Counted from the first letter of the stretch, positions 7,867 through 15,188 are shown. The stretch: 16,923 nucleotides of DNA from JAGOEF01 sp029564465 (GCA_029564465.1 JAKQPY010000168.1:1-16923); one strand, 5' to 3'. The notes: generated from the letters alone by a model not told the origin. Numbers and translations are program-made.

Positions 7867-8253
7867 TCAAGCTTTGATTTTATTGTTTCGTTGGTGCATC
7901 GACATTGCGCATGAGCAATACCCGTGGGTAATCATGCAATTTCCGCCCCAAATGGTAAATAAGCCCCAGAAGAGGGGTAAATCGAGAATTTCGAGCCATC
8001 CCGGTGCTGTTTCGAGGAAAGGGATCCGACACAAGCCATACACCGTGGCCATACAACCGGCCACAATGGCAATATGCCCAACAATAACCGTCAGGTTGCG
8101 GTAGCTTGCCCATCCGATTTTCCATCCCCAAAGAATGAACAATATACCAATGCCGATGCCAACAAAACGGACGGGTTCGAAATGAACGAGCATCTGTACT
8201 ATACTGAGAATTAACACGCTGAGGCCGATGTAGAATGTGATTCTTGCTTTCAT
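7867..8253 (-). CDS. Four-helix integral membrane protein of unknown function
   Basis: This 128-residue protein has about four transmembrane helices: near residues 4-22 (ITFYIGLSVLILSIVQML), 28-48 (GIGIGILFILWGWKIGW), 54-73 (LTVIVGHIAIVAGCMATVYG) and 92-112. It ends in a short tail with CMITHGYCSCAMSMHQRNN, which has a cysteine and histidine cluster; whether this binds metal is unknown. The start MKARITFYIG is a normal membrane-protein start. An overlapping open frame (7880-8275) in another phase lacks a coherent membrane pattern and is rejected. A TACATTTG promoter-like element lies just upstream, so the gene may be transcribed separately from the hydrolase gene 63 bases before it. No catalytic motif is visible. 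Confidence 0.7.
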   Translation of the reverse strand: MKARITFYIGLSVLILSIVQMLVHFEPVRFVGIGIGILFILWGWKIGWASYRNLTVIVGHIAIVAGCMATVYGLCRIPFLETAPGWLEILDLPLFWGLFTIWGGNCMITHGYCSCAMSMHQRNNKIKA

Positions 8254-8272
8254 ACTGGTGGTTTTGTTGTTG

Positions 8273-8280
8273 CAAATGTA
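8273..8280 (-). promoter_or_regulatory. Candidate Bacteroidota -7 promoter element
   Basis: On the minus strand this reads TACATTTG, an exact TAnnTTTG match 19 bases before the start at 8253. No clear TTTG -33 box is found at the expected spacing, so support comes from the -7 element and position only. Confidence 0.35.
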
Positions 8281-8316
8281 TGAAAATTGAGAAACACTAT
8301 CCGAGAATTCGAAAGC

Positions 8317-9618
8317 CTAAAACAATTTATGACGTTGCAGTGTGTTGCAAAAATCGCCGTACACTTTGTTTTTTTCTTTCAGGCTTGCATCATAAAACAA
8401 CACGAAGCTAAAGGCTGCATCGGGCGAACCGTGTTCGAGGCAAAACTGTCTTACAAAATCGGTAGGGTAGTAAAAGAATTTTCCTTCGTAGCTGTTTTCG
8501 ATGAAACTGAGGCCTTTTTTATCTGGCGTTTCGCAATACGATTTAAAAACCAGCTCGCTGCAAACCAGGGCATCATCGGTGCCGAAATCGAAAAGGAAGT
8601 CGTAGGGTTTCCCGTAGTGCGAGAATGCAATGAGCAGCGAACGGAATATTTCTTCCCTGGGAAGCCGGGGTCGGAGGGCTGCAAAATAATCGACACGGGC
8701 AATATGATCGAGCGGATTGATAACAACACCTTCGCCAATGGCTTCGATAATCAGCGGTTTGCGTTTTTGCATACAGCGGTAAATTTCGCCGTAGTTTTCG
8801 CGGATATAGTCGGAGGCCTTTTGGTTTCCCAACATTTCGATTCCTGCGAAGTACTGGTCTATTTGTTCGGTGCTGCCCAGATAGATTCCCGAGTGGGTCC
8901 AGAATCCGGCAATCCCGATATTCGATACCTGAAGGTCGTTTCGTTTAATCAGAATATCTCCCGGATACAAGGCCACTGTAATGCTTTCGAGTTCTTTGCC
9001 TCCAATGTATTTTTGTTTACGAAAGCTTAGGTCGATATCGGAAAAGGCGTTGCAAACGGCTTTTTGCAAGGGTTTGCGGAAGCGTTTGCGCAACACGCCG
9101 GAATTATCCGGTTTCACCGGTTCTCCGGCCTGTATTTTGGTAAACCTGAAGTCTTTTTTTGTGCTACCGCGGTGCAATACAAAAGTGGAATTTTCCGATT
9201 GCACATACAATATCTGGTTATCGCGGTCGAGGCGCATTGCCACAATGGCACTGTCGGTGAGCCCATAAGTGCTGTCGAGCCTCACAAAGCGACGGTCGCG
9301 CAACATATATACATAGTTTGATGCGGTGCCGAGCAGAATACAGTGGCGGTCGAGCGGCAACAGGCAGGTGTAACTGATTCCGGATGGCAGGTGCAGTCGC
9401 TGACTTATGTCGAGGGTTTTGTTGGGTTTTAGTTTGCTGATACTGTCGCAGTCGTTACCATAAACGATCCAGGTGTTTCCTTCGGGGTCGGCTGCACTCA
9501 GACAGATATTTTTCGGTTGACTGATGAGAGTGTCTGATACAGGTGCCTGCCCATATAAAAAAGAATTCAGGAAAATCGTAAAGAGCGTTAAAACTATTGA
9601 TTTAAGAGCTAATTTCAT
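8317..9618 (-). CDS. Secreted YiiX/YebB-like permuted NlpC/P60 (papain-fold) hydrolase with N-terminal propeller-like part
   Basis: This 433-residue exported protein has a signal peptide at residues 1-23 (MKLALKSIVLTLFTIFLNSF, then LYGQ). Residues 35-150 resemble partial beta-propeller repeats: ICLSAADPEGNTWIVYG, ISYTCLLPLDRHCILLG and IVAMRLDRDNQILYVQ, each a strand pair around a D or P turn. Residues 215-415 match the YiiX/YebB-like group of permuted NlpC/P60 cysteine hydrolases: PGDILIKR, GFWTHSGIYLG (H242), EAIGEGVVI (E292) and ALVCSELVFKSY (C353). The order His, then acidic residue, then Cys is the permuted arrangement. Family members act on peptidoglycan-type amides or lipid-linked acyl groups; the substrate here is unknown. 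The fusion with a propeller-like front is not the usual short YiiX form. A long opposite-strand open frame across this gene is a shadow. Confidence 0.85.
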   Translation of the reverse strand: MKLALKSIVLTLFTIFLNSFLYGQAPVSDTLISQPKNICLSAADPEGNTWIVYGNDCDSISKLKPNKTLDISQRLHLPSGISYTCLLPLDRHCILLGTASNYVYMLRDRRFVRLDSTYGLTDSAIVAMRLDRDNQILYVQSENSTFVLHRGSTKKDFRFTKIQAGEPVKPDNSGVLRKRFRKPLQKAVCNAFSDIDLSFRKQKYIGGKELESITVALYPGDILIKRNDLQVSNIGIAGFWTHSGIYLGSTEQIDQYFAGIEMLGNQKASDYIRENYGEIYRCMQKRKPLIIEAIGEGVVINPLDHIARVDYFAALRPRLPREEIFRSLLIAFSHYGKPYDFLFDFGTDDALVCSELVFKSYCETPDKKGLSFIENSYEGKFFYYPTDFVRQFCLEHGSPDAAFSFVLFYDASLKEKNKVYGDFCNTLQRHKLF

Positions 9619-9818
9619 TATTTCGGTGTGTTTTGATACTCAGATAATATTGCTATTTGTTTTCTAAAAACTGCAATATTCAATAAATATTGCGGTAGCA
9701 GCTTTTAACTATCTGTAACTAAAAGAACAATCATTGCAATGTAATAGTATTATGATTATGAATGTTATGGTAGTACAGTATTATTTAATATAATATCGAC
9801 TTCACCGGCTAATGAGAT

Positions 9819-10253
9819 TCAGTTCGAAATGGAGAAACTGATATTCACCTTTGTATTGCCTTTTATCATCGCGTACACCGGGCAATATTTGTCTTCGGCC
9901 AGTGCAATCACCTTGCGCATATCGTCGCTGTTGGTATCGGGTGAATTGAGTTTAATTTCGAGATCAATACTTCTGAAACCTGTGGGATGTTCGATATGCC
10001 TGATTCCATGCGAATTGATAGTGCAACCCATAATGGTTTTATTCATGCGCCGCAGAAAAGTGAGTATTGCACTGCCTACACACGAAGATAGGCTCAGTAG
10101 CAACAATTCGAGCGAAGTGTATCCCTCGTCGTCGCCAAGAGGTGCGATATAGTCTATCGATATGGCCGGGTTGTTGCCGGCAGTACCGCTGAAGCGGAGT
10201 TTGTTGTTCACTAATGTAACCGAAGTAATTAGTTCGTTGTTTTTGTCTGACAT
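9819..10253 (-). CDS. OsmC/Ohr-family peroxide-reducing protein
   Basis: This 144-residue cytoplasmic protein of the OsmC/Ohr superfamily reduces organic hydroperoxides through a pair of reactive cysteines. The first cysteine, C58, lies in the helix SLELLLLSLSSCVGSAI and the second, C124, in EDKYCPVYAMI; both are where the family places them. The N-terminus is a short beta region (LVNNKLRFSG), and the C-terminal strand KVNISFSI completes the fold. It is closer to general OsmC-like (YhfA-type) proteins than to Ohr, but the boundary is hard to draw by eye. It begins 29 bases after the pentapeptide-repeat gene, so it is probably the last gene of a three-gene unit. About 200 AT-rich bases separate it from the hydrolase gene. 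Confidence 0.88.
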   Translation of the reverse strand: MSDKNNELITSVTLVNNKLRFSGTAGNNPAISIDYIAPLGDDEGYTSLELLLLSLSSCVGSAILTFLRRMNKTIMGCTINSHGIRHIEHPTGFRSIDLEIKLNSPDTNSDDMRKVIALAEDKYCPVYAMIKGNTKVNISFSISN

Positions 10254-10282
10254 AGTAATACTGTTTTACATCTCATTTTTGC

Positions 10283-10855
10283 TCATTCTATCTCGATGGG
10301 TAAATGACTCAGTAATCCGGGCAAACCTGCCAGCGAAAACTTTGCCTTTTTAACCCGGTTCATTTCGGGATTCAACGTGAAATTGAACGCAGTCCTGAAG
10401 TCGGTATATTCCAGAATGGTATTTTCGAAAAGAGTGCCCGTCAGGTCGCAATTACTGAACACTGCCCCCGAAAGGTCGCATTCGGCAAAGTCGCACTCTA
10501 CCAACTGCGAGTTGAGGAAAACGGTTTTTTTGATTTTTGTCCCGTAAAACGAAGAATGATCGAGACGACAATTTTCGAAACCCAGTTCAAGTCCGAACGA
10601 ATTACAGCTGTCGAACCGCAATGCCAGCATTTTACAATGGGTGAAGTGCACAGTACGCAAGGCAGTTTTATCGATTTTGGCCAAACTCAGATTGCAGGTG
10701 TCGAAACGACAATCCGTGAAAATACACCCCGACAAATCGGCTTCCGAAAAATCACAGTTCTTAAAATGGCAGTTCTCGTATTCAAGCACTTCGTCATCGT
10801 TTTTGTTAAAGCCGATTCCCTGAATTGTTTTGCCTTCAATCAACGTTTTTTTCAT
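10283..10855 (-). CDS. Pentapeptide-repeat protein
   Basis: This 190-residue protein starts at ATG 10855 (MKKTLIEGKTIQ), 22 bases after the VOC stop. The frame is open upstream to 10924, but that longer start would overlap the VOC gene. From residue 27 on it is mostly pentapeptide repeats of the A(D/N)LxX type: ENCHFKNCDFSEADLSGCIF, then FDTCNLS, in two blocks (about 27-100 and 105-155) split near LELGFENC. Cysteine is frequent at the position after Asn or Asp. The last part, DFRTAFNFTLNPEMNR then KAKFSLAGLPGLL, is a recurrent end in this group. Pentapeptide repeats form a right-handed quadrilateral beta-helix; some relatives (Qnr, MfpA, McbG) mimic DNA and protect gyrase. Whether this one does is not shown. 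Confidence 0.88.
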   Translation of the reverse strand: MKKTLIEGKTIQGIGFNKNDDEVLEYENCHFKNCDFSEADLSGCIFTDCRFDTCNLSLAKIDKTALRTVHFTHCKMLALRFDSCNSFGLELGFENCRLDHSSFYGTKIKKTVFLNSQLVECDFAECDLSGAVFSNCDLTGTLFENTILEYTDFRTAFNFTLNPEMNRVKKAKFSLAGLPGLLSHLPIEIE

Positions 10856-10877
10856 CTTATGCTCATATACATAGGTT

Positions 10878-11261
10878 TTACCGGCTTTCTGCAAATGCAA
10901 TAATATGTCCGTCAGGGTCGGCAACGTAAGCTGCCCAGTCGCCCCAGTTGCGTTGCATCATCGGGCTTATTTCGTTGGCACCCAGCGCACATGCCCGGGC
11001 AACATATTCATCGGCATTTTCGGTTTTCAGATACAACTCGCAACGCGGTATACCATTGCCTGATGAGGGGTGAGGAGTCTTTCCCCCAAGAATTTTTGCT
11101 ATGCCGTTTTCGGGCATCAGGCCCAGTTTTGTCGTCGGCGAAAGCCGGAACTCGGTCATGCCCGGAACATCGAGCTCAGGATCTATACCAAGCAGCTGGT
11201 GGTAAAACAAGGCGCTTTTAGTCTGATCTGACACGTAAAGGATTACAAGTAATTCGTTCAT
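10878..11261 (-). CDS. VOC (glyoxalase/bleomycin-resistance fold) protein
   Basis: This is a 127-residue single-domain protein of the vicinal oxygen chelate superfamily. ATG 11261 (MNELLVILYVSDQTKSALFY) is preferred over the frame start at 11291 because VOC proteins begin directly with the first beta strand. The classic order is visible: strand ILYVSD, helix SALFYHQLLG, strand MTEFRLSP, then the second half RCELYLKT, helix ADEYVARACALGA and the ending WGDWAAYVADPDGHIIAFAE. The DPDG(H) near the end and paired beta-alpha-beta units are strong family signs. Members bind a metal and act as dioxygenases, lyases or antibiotic-binding proteins; the substrate here cannot be deduced. It is first of the VOC, pentapeptide-repeat, OsmC gene group. 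Confidence 0.88.
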   Translation of the reverse strand: MNELLVILYVSDQTKSALFYHQLLGIDPELDVPGMTEFRLSPTTKLGLMPENGIAKILGGKTPHPSSGNGIPRCELYLKTENADEYVARACALGANEISPMMQRNWGDWAAYVADPDGHIIAFAESR

Positions 11262-11428
11262 AAAATCAACAGACAGGTAAATAAAATTCAATCGAAAGTT
11301 ACATAAAATGCTTCGAATTTGAAATTTACGTGGTACGATTTATTGAAATTGTTTCTGTTTTTTGCAGAACGGCTTATTCAAAAGCAAGCTGACGGGTTGA
11401 CCTGTTGACACAAGGTTGTTGCGAAGGC

Positions 11429-11896
11429 TTAACGAATGGCCAGTAAACTGAGTGAGATAATCAGTACCATGGTAAACAACGATATGGCAACCATCGACAG
11501 CACTCCCAAAAACCTGAAATGCGACCGTAAGTTTTTCAATCCGAGATAAAAAATCTCCTGATTATTTTCCTCAATACCCTGAATCACGTTTTTCGAGAAA
11601 CGATACATAAAAACTACCGGGAAATAATAAATACCCGAAAACCCGATATACATCATGGCCAGCACAAAAGGCTCAGCCTCATTGTTCGAAATACTGTATT
11701 TCATCGAGGCAATTACAATGGTTATCGCGGACGCCAGCACGAGAATCCCTAGAATGGCAAAGAAAATTACCGAAAGAAAATTCGACCATTTAGCCGATTC
11801 ATATAAACAGTCTTTTACTTCGCTGTTTAATTCTATTGGCTGAGGCCCTGATTCAATATTTCCGGTCGGTTCCATTGTAATCCGCGTATTTTGCAT
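11429..11896 (-). CDS. DUF5362-like membrane protein
   Basis: This 155-residue membrane protein resembles the DUF5362 family common in Bacteroidota. A polar N-terminal stretch (1-30) precedes ESAKWSNFLSVIFFAILG, the characteristic AKW-x-x-FL entry to the first helix (39-64). Further helices lie at about 77-98 (VLAMMYIGFSGIYYFPVVF) and 129-153 (FLGVLSMVAISLFTMVLII). Between them is the amphipathic region RFSKNVIQGIEENNQEIF, followed by GLKNLRSHFRF, as in the family. No enzymatic motif is present and the role is unknown. The first ATG is at 11896 and a second (MEPTGN) at 11875 is equally possible. It lies 168 bases beyond the next upstream gene on this strand, the stress protein, whose terminator separates the two. 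Confidence 0.7.
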   Translation of the reverse strand: MQNTRITMEPTGNIESGPQPIELNSEVKDCLYESAKWSNFLSVIFFAILGILVLASAITIVIASMKYSISNNEAEPFVLAMMYIGFSGIYYFPVVFMYRFSKNVIQGIEENNQEIFYLGLKNLRSHFRFLGVLSMVAISLFTMVLIISLSLLAIR

Positions 11897-12025
11897 ATTC
11901 TGGCAAGGGCAAAATTAAAATAAAATTGTCGGTTTTATGTTTTTCTTTCATAATTTCTGCGATGCGGGTTGATACAATTTGTTACGCAGTGCGGCCGCAT
12001 TGAAACATGGGGCTATGGCAAATGC

Positions 12026-12050
12026 AAAAAGAGGCCTTTCGGGCCTCTTT
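12026..12050 (-). terminator. Intrinsic terminator of the universal stress protein gene
   Basis: Read on the minus strand this is a 9-bp perfect stem AAAGAGGCC / GGCCTCTTT with the loop CGAAA, followed directly by further T residues. It begins about 20 bases after the stress protein stop at 12071 and separates that gene from the DUF5362 gene. Confidence 0.85.
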
Positions 12051-12070
12051 AGCTGTATAAGAATCAGTTG

Positions 12071-12925
12071 TTAGTTTGTGGTGGTGAAACTGTGCACAAT
12101 GTACAGTTCGCGCGGGGTTACACTCAATACCGAAATCGGTGAGCTGTTGAGCATTTGCAGTGCATACGACCCCAGCAACAGGTTCGAAAGCGACGATGTT
12201 TGTTCGGTCATGATGGCAATCAGGTCGGCATCGATGGTTTTGGCATAGTCGATGGTGATTTCGGTAATATTATCACCTACCAGCAGGCTCTTTTCGTAGC
12301 GAATGCCCTGTTCGTCGAAGTAGTTGCGGATCTGACGGCTGTAGAGCCTCAGTTTATTGTGAATACCTTCGTTTGTCGACGAAGTTACCTTTACAATGTG
12401 TACCTCGGCATCGAAAGCTTTCGCGATTTTAGCCACCAGGGGAACTTTTTCACGGGTTTCTTTGGTAACATCAATGGGCATCACAATCTTCTTTATTTCG
12501 CGGATATACTGGCAACTGGTAATACTGATTACCGGACGTTGGGTAGCCTGCACAATGCGGTAGGTATTACTGCCTACAAAGTAGCTGCTGAAACCCGATG
12601 AACCGTGGGTAGAGCAAATCACCATCGAGTTGTTGAAGGCTTCAACCTGTGAAGCAATTTCTTCGTATACGCGTCCGCGTTTGATGATGTAATCGAAGTT
12701 GCAATCCTGACACAAATCTTTACGGTGTTCGGCAATTACTTTTTCGAGCTGTTCCTGCACTTTCTGAACCATGATTTCGGTTTCGGCAATAAAAAAAGCA
12801 CCCTGCTTTTTCATGACATGCACCAGTTGAACATCGGCCCTGAACTTGTTGGCAACTATAATAGCCAGCTTTAAACCGCAGATCGATTCGGCAGAGAAAT
12901 CGATAGGTACAATAATCTTTTCCAT
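12071..12925 (-). CDS. Tandem-domain universal stress protein (UspA family)
   Basis: This 284-residue cytoplasmic protein has two universal stress protein domains: residues 1-137 (MEKIIVPIDFSAES start; ATP-loop-like STHGSSGFSSYFVGSNT at 105-121; RPVISI end) and 144-272 (IKKIVMPIDVTKET; loop MTEQTSSLSNLLLGS at 239-253; SPISVLSV end). The usual nucleotide motif is G-2x-G-9x-G-(S/T). The first domain keeps the last two glycines with S in place of the first; the second replaces both early glycines (T-EQ-T), so ATP binding there is doubtful. Such proteins help survival under stress or starvation, often by signalling rather than catalysis. The gene is monocistronic in appearance, with a terminator downstream and anmK divergent upstream (70 bases between starts). 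Confidence 0.9.
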   Translation of the reverse strand: MEKIIVPIDFSAESICGLKLAIIVANKFRADVQLVHVMKKQGAFFIAETEIMVQKVQEQLEKVIAEHRKDLCQDCNFDYIIKRGRVYEEIASQVEAFNNSMVICSTHGSSGFSSYFVGSNTYRIVQATQRPVISITSCQYIREIKKIVMPIDVTKETREKVPLVAKIAKAFDAEVHIVKVTSSTNEGIHNKLRLYSRQIRNYFDEQGIRYEKSLLVGDNITEITIDYAKTIDADLIAIMTEQTSSLSNLLLGSYALQMLNSSPISVLSVTPRELYIVHSFTTTN

Positions 12926-12973
12926 TCTATATTATAATTTGTGGCTAAATTAAGAAAATAAACTGGATTTCGC

Positions 12974-12981
12974 TAATTTTG
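12974..12981 (+). promoter_or_regulatory. Candidate Bacteroidota -7 promoter element for anmK
   Basis: TAATTTTG matches TAnnTTTG and lies 14 bases before the anmK ATG at 12996, which would give a very short leader. No correctly spaced -33 box is evident. A 70-base divergent gap leaves little other room for the promoter. Confidence 0.3.
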
Positions 12982-12995
12982 AAAAAAGTTTTTTT

Positions 12996-14099
12996 ATGAC
13001 AGGCCAAAACCATGATTGCCGTGTGTACAGGTGCATCGGGGTAATGTCGGGAACCTCACTCGACGGGCTCGATATGGCTGCATGTGAGTTCAGATATAAC
13101 AGCGGGAAATGGGATTATAGCATCAGGGCTGCCGAAACCCTGATTTATGATGACCGCCGGAGGCAGAAACTTGCCACTGCCCACGCGCTCGATGGCTTGG
13201 CACTGAGTCAGCTGAATTGCGATTACGGTTTTTTTATTGCTGAGGCGCTGAATGGTTTTATCGAAAAACACCGGCTCAACCGCAGCGAATATTTTGTGGC
13301 AAGTCATGGACATACGGTTTTTCACCAGCCCGAAAACTTTCTTACGCTGCAAATCGGTAGTGGGTGGCACATTGCTGCAGCCACCGGTATGGCTGTTGTT
13401 TGCGATTTTCGTACTGCCGACGTAGCGATGGGAGGGCAGGGAGCTCCTCTGGTGCCTGCCGGCGATGCCCTGTTGTTTGCCGGATTTCCGGCCTGCCTCA
13501 ACATCGGGGGTTTTGCCAATTGTTCGTTTCAGCGCAATGGTGAGCGTATAGCCTTCGACATTTGCCCCGCCAATATTGTACTTAATGCCCTGATGCTCGA
13601 AACCGGGAAAAACTGCGACTTCGACGGAGAACTGGGGCGCAGCGGCAGGGTAGATACAGCTCTGTTACAACGCCTGAACAACCTGCCCTTTTACGGCGAA
13701 GCACCACCGCGTTCGCTGGGGCGCGAATGGGTCGAAAAAAACATTATGCCATTGCTCAACGATTCCTCGCTGAGTTTGCCCGACAAGCTGGCTACTTACT
13801 ACCAACACATTGCCGTGCAGATTCATTCGCAACTGGCCGGTTTTTCTCCTGTGCTGACTACCGGTGGCGGTGCGCACAACCGTTTTCTCATCGAAACGCT
13901 CAACCGCCTGCAGCCGGGTGCCTGGCAGGTGCCCGATACACTGCTTACCGATTTTAAGGAGGCCGTTATTTTTGCCTTTCTGGGGCTACTCAGGGTATTA
14001 GGGCAGAACAACGTTTTGGCGTCGGTTACCGGGGCTCCGCGTAATCACTGCTCGGGTAGCATATTTGGAAAATTACCTGAGGGACTAATACATTATTAA
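12996..14099 (+). CDS. anmK: Anhydro-N-acetylmuramic acid kinase
   Basis: This 367-residue cytoplasmic enzyme converts 1,6-anhydro-N-acetylmuramic acid and ATP to N-acetylmuramic acid 6-phosphate, a step of peptidoglycan recycling. The AnmK signature is complete: VMSGTSLDGLD (16-26, phosphate loop), SHGHT (103-107), DFRTADVAMGGQGAPLVP (137-154), NIGGFAN (169-175), FDICPAN (187-193, with D188 the expected catalytic base), DGELGRSG, TGGGAHN (289-295) and KEAVIFAFLG. Its length matches the family. FDICPAN replaces the FDTGPGN seen in proteobacterial enzymes. The start follows the short N-terminal extension MTGQNHDCRVYR before the first strand; no other in-frame ATG is nearer than the one inside MSGTS. 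MurQ, which acts next, is not in the window. Confidence 0.95.
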   Translation: MTGQNHDCRVYRCIGVMSGTSLDGLDMAACEFRYNSGKWDYSIRAAETLIYDDRRRQKLATAHALDGLALSQLNCDYGFFIAEALNGFIEKHRLNRSEYFVASHGHTVFHQPENFLTLQIGSGWHIAAATGMAVVCDFRTADVAMGGQGAPLVPAGDALLFAGFPACLNIGGFANCSFQRNGERIAFDICPANIVLNALMLETGKNCDFDGELGRSGRVDTALLQRLNNLPFYGEAPPRSLGREWVEKNIMPLLNDSSLSLPDKLATYYQHIAVQIHSQLAGFSPVLTTGGGAHNRFLIETLNRLQPGAWQVPDTLLTDFKEAVIFAFLGLLRVLGQNNVLASVTGAPRNHCSGSIFGKLPEGLIHY

Positions 14100-14145
14100 A
14101 TCACGGGGACTGATTGATTGGTGTAATAGCCCCCGAAATATCGGT

Positions 14146-14289
14146 TTACTTTTTCAGCCATTCATTGAGTCTTTGCATTTTCTCCGGATTCTCTTTAATC
14201 CAGGTATCAACCAGTTCGGAATCTGCCGATTGCGAAATATAGTAGCTGAAAGCCTCATAATTATCCGACTCAACCAACCAGAGAGACAC
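14146..14289 (-). pseudogene. Probable remnant: C-terminal end of a decayed gene, or a short GTG-started protein
   Basis: A 47-codon frame ends at TAA 14146-14148 and encodes a convincing protein end: LVESDNYEAFSYYISQSAD, then a helix SELVDTWIKENPEKMQRL and NEWLKK. Codon use is like that of neighbouring genes. Upstream it is closed at once by two tandem TAG stops (14290-14295), with GTG 14287 the only start-like codon and no ribosome site. This suggests a truncated gene whose 5' part was lost, though a small gene is not excluded. An overlapping 69-residue frame (14154-14363) in another phase has an unlikely composition and is not preferred. I do not recognise the parent family. Confidence 0.4.
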
Positions 14290-14385
14290 CTACTAGATAT
14301 GCCTATGCCATCAGAAACAGCCACCGGTTGACTAAGGTTGGCGGTGCAATCGTGCATTTTCAAATAAATCCTTAAATCAATGCAT

Positions 14386-15081
14386 TTACCAGATGAAAGG
14401 AATTAATCTATATTTTACTTGTTTGCAATACTCTGAGTACCCGGTCAATTCTTTCTGTAAAGTTATATCCTCAAAATAGGTTCTGACAAAAATTAAAATA
14501 ATGGTAACGAACAGAGGAATACATGCCATTACGGAACCTAAGGCCAAAGCCAACGAAATAGAGCCTGACAGCATTCCAAGGTATCCCGGGTGCCGCACTG
14601 TTTTATAGGGCCCTGTATGAATTACATTGTGATTTTTCTCTTTCTGTATTCTTACCGTAGCTTCGAAGAAAGGATTGTGAAGCATTGGCCAAACAGAAAA
14701 TATCGCTGAGAAAATGTATAGAATAATGCTTACGTACAAAGTAAAGAATGGCAGGGTTTCAATAAGGTTTAACCTTCTGTCGATTCCGGCTACCAACGGG
14801 CTTATTATTATGGCAAGCAAAAAGTAAGTCAGAATAATGTATTTGTCAAATTGTTTTGTTCCCTCCTGCATTTTCCCTCTGTCGTTTAATAGTTTGGGCG
14901 ATTTCTTCAGCAGAATAATCCCAATACTAAGTCCACCCATGAGGTAAACCCCTATGTAAATCCAAACTCTCAGATTGCTGATTTCTCCCGATGCAATAAA
15001 AAATACAAGTCCCGTTACAACAATCCACCGAATGGGTGCTAACAATGCATTTATGCCCGATTTTGTTAATTTTTCGTTCAT
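14386..15081 (-). CDS. ICMT/PEMT-like integral membrane methyltransferase
   Basis: This 231-residue membrane protein of the isoprenylcysteine carboxyl methyltransferase / phospholipid methyltransferase group uses S-adenosylmethionine. About five to six hydrophobic helices are visible (near 15-31, 36-57, 80-100, 108-130, 170-198). The family signature HTGPYKTVRHPGYLG (155-169) binds SAM at the membrane face, and the late part RTYFEDITLQKELTGYSEYC followed by VKYRLIPFIW is typical. Bacterial members methylate varied lipids or small molecules; the substrate here is unknown. The N-terminus MNEKLTKSGINALLAPIRW is polar, then hydrophobic, with no cleavable signal. No partner gene adjoins it that would fix the pathway: the propeller gene lies 107 bases upstream and a gene remnant 96 bases downstream. 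Confidence 0.85.
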   Translation of the reverse strand: MNEKLTKSGINALLAPIRWIVVTGLVFFIASGEISNLRVWIYIGVYLMGGLSIGIILLKKSPKLLNDRGKMQEGTKQFDKYIILTYFLLAIIISPLVAGIDRRLNLIETLPFFTLYVSIILYIFSAIFSVWPMLHNPFFEATVRIQKEKNHNVIHTGPYKTVRHPGYLGMLSGSISLALALGSVMACIPLFVTIILIFVRTYFEDITLQKELTGYSEYCKQVKYRLIPFIW

Positions 15082-15188
15082 AAATTATTACTGTAAAATT
15101 ACTGCAATCCTCATAAAATAGCTCCGCGGCATCGCAAAACACATCTTCGTAAACAATTTCCCGATATGGATGCCCCTAGCTTTTGTTA

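Noticed and set aside
7880..8275. Minus-strand 131-codon frame overlapping the four-helix membrane protein
   Set aside because: The alternative phase gives a hydrophobic, well-patterned membrane protein, whereas this one is polar and irregular.
8287..9030. Long plus-strand open frame (247 codons) opposite the YiiX-like gene
   Set aside because: It lies antisense to a gene with clear signal peptide and catalytic motifs, has a phenylalanine-heavy composition and no recognisable motif; it is a codon-bias shadow.
12155..12601. Plus-strand open frame (148 codons) opposite the universal stress protein gene
   Set aside because: It is fully inside a gene with strong family support and has no coherent domain pattern.
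14104..14135. Possible hairpin CGGGG...CCCCG after anmK as a terminator
   Set aside because: The stem is only 5 bp with a 22-base interior and no following T run on either strand.
14154..14363. 69-codon minus-strand frame downstream of the methyltransferase gene
   Set aside because: Its composition is unlikely, while a different phase over the same bases gives a credible protein end; treated as a shadow of the remnant.
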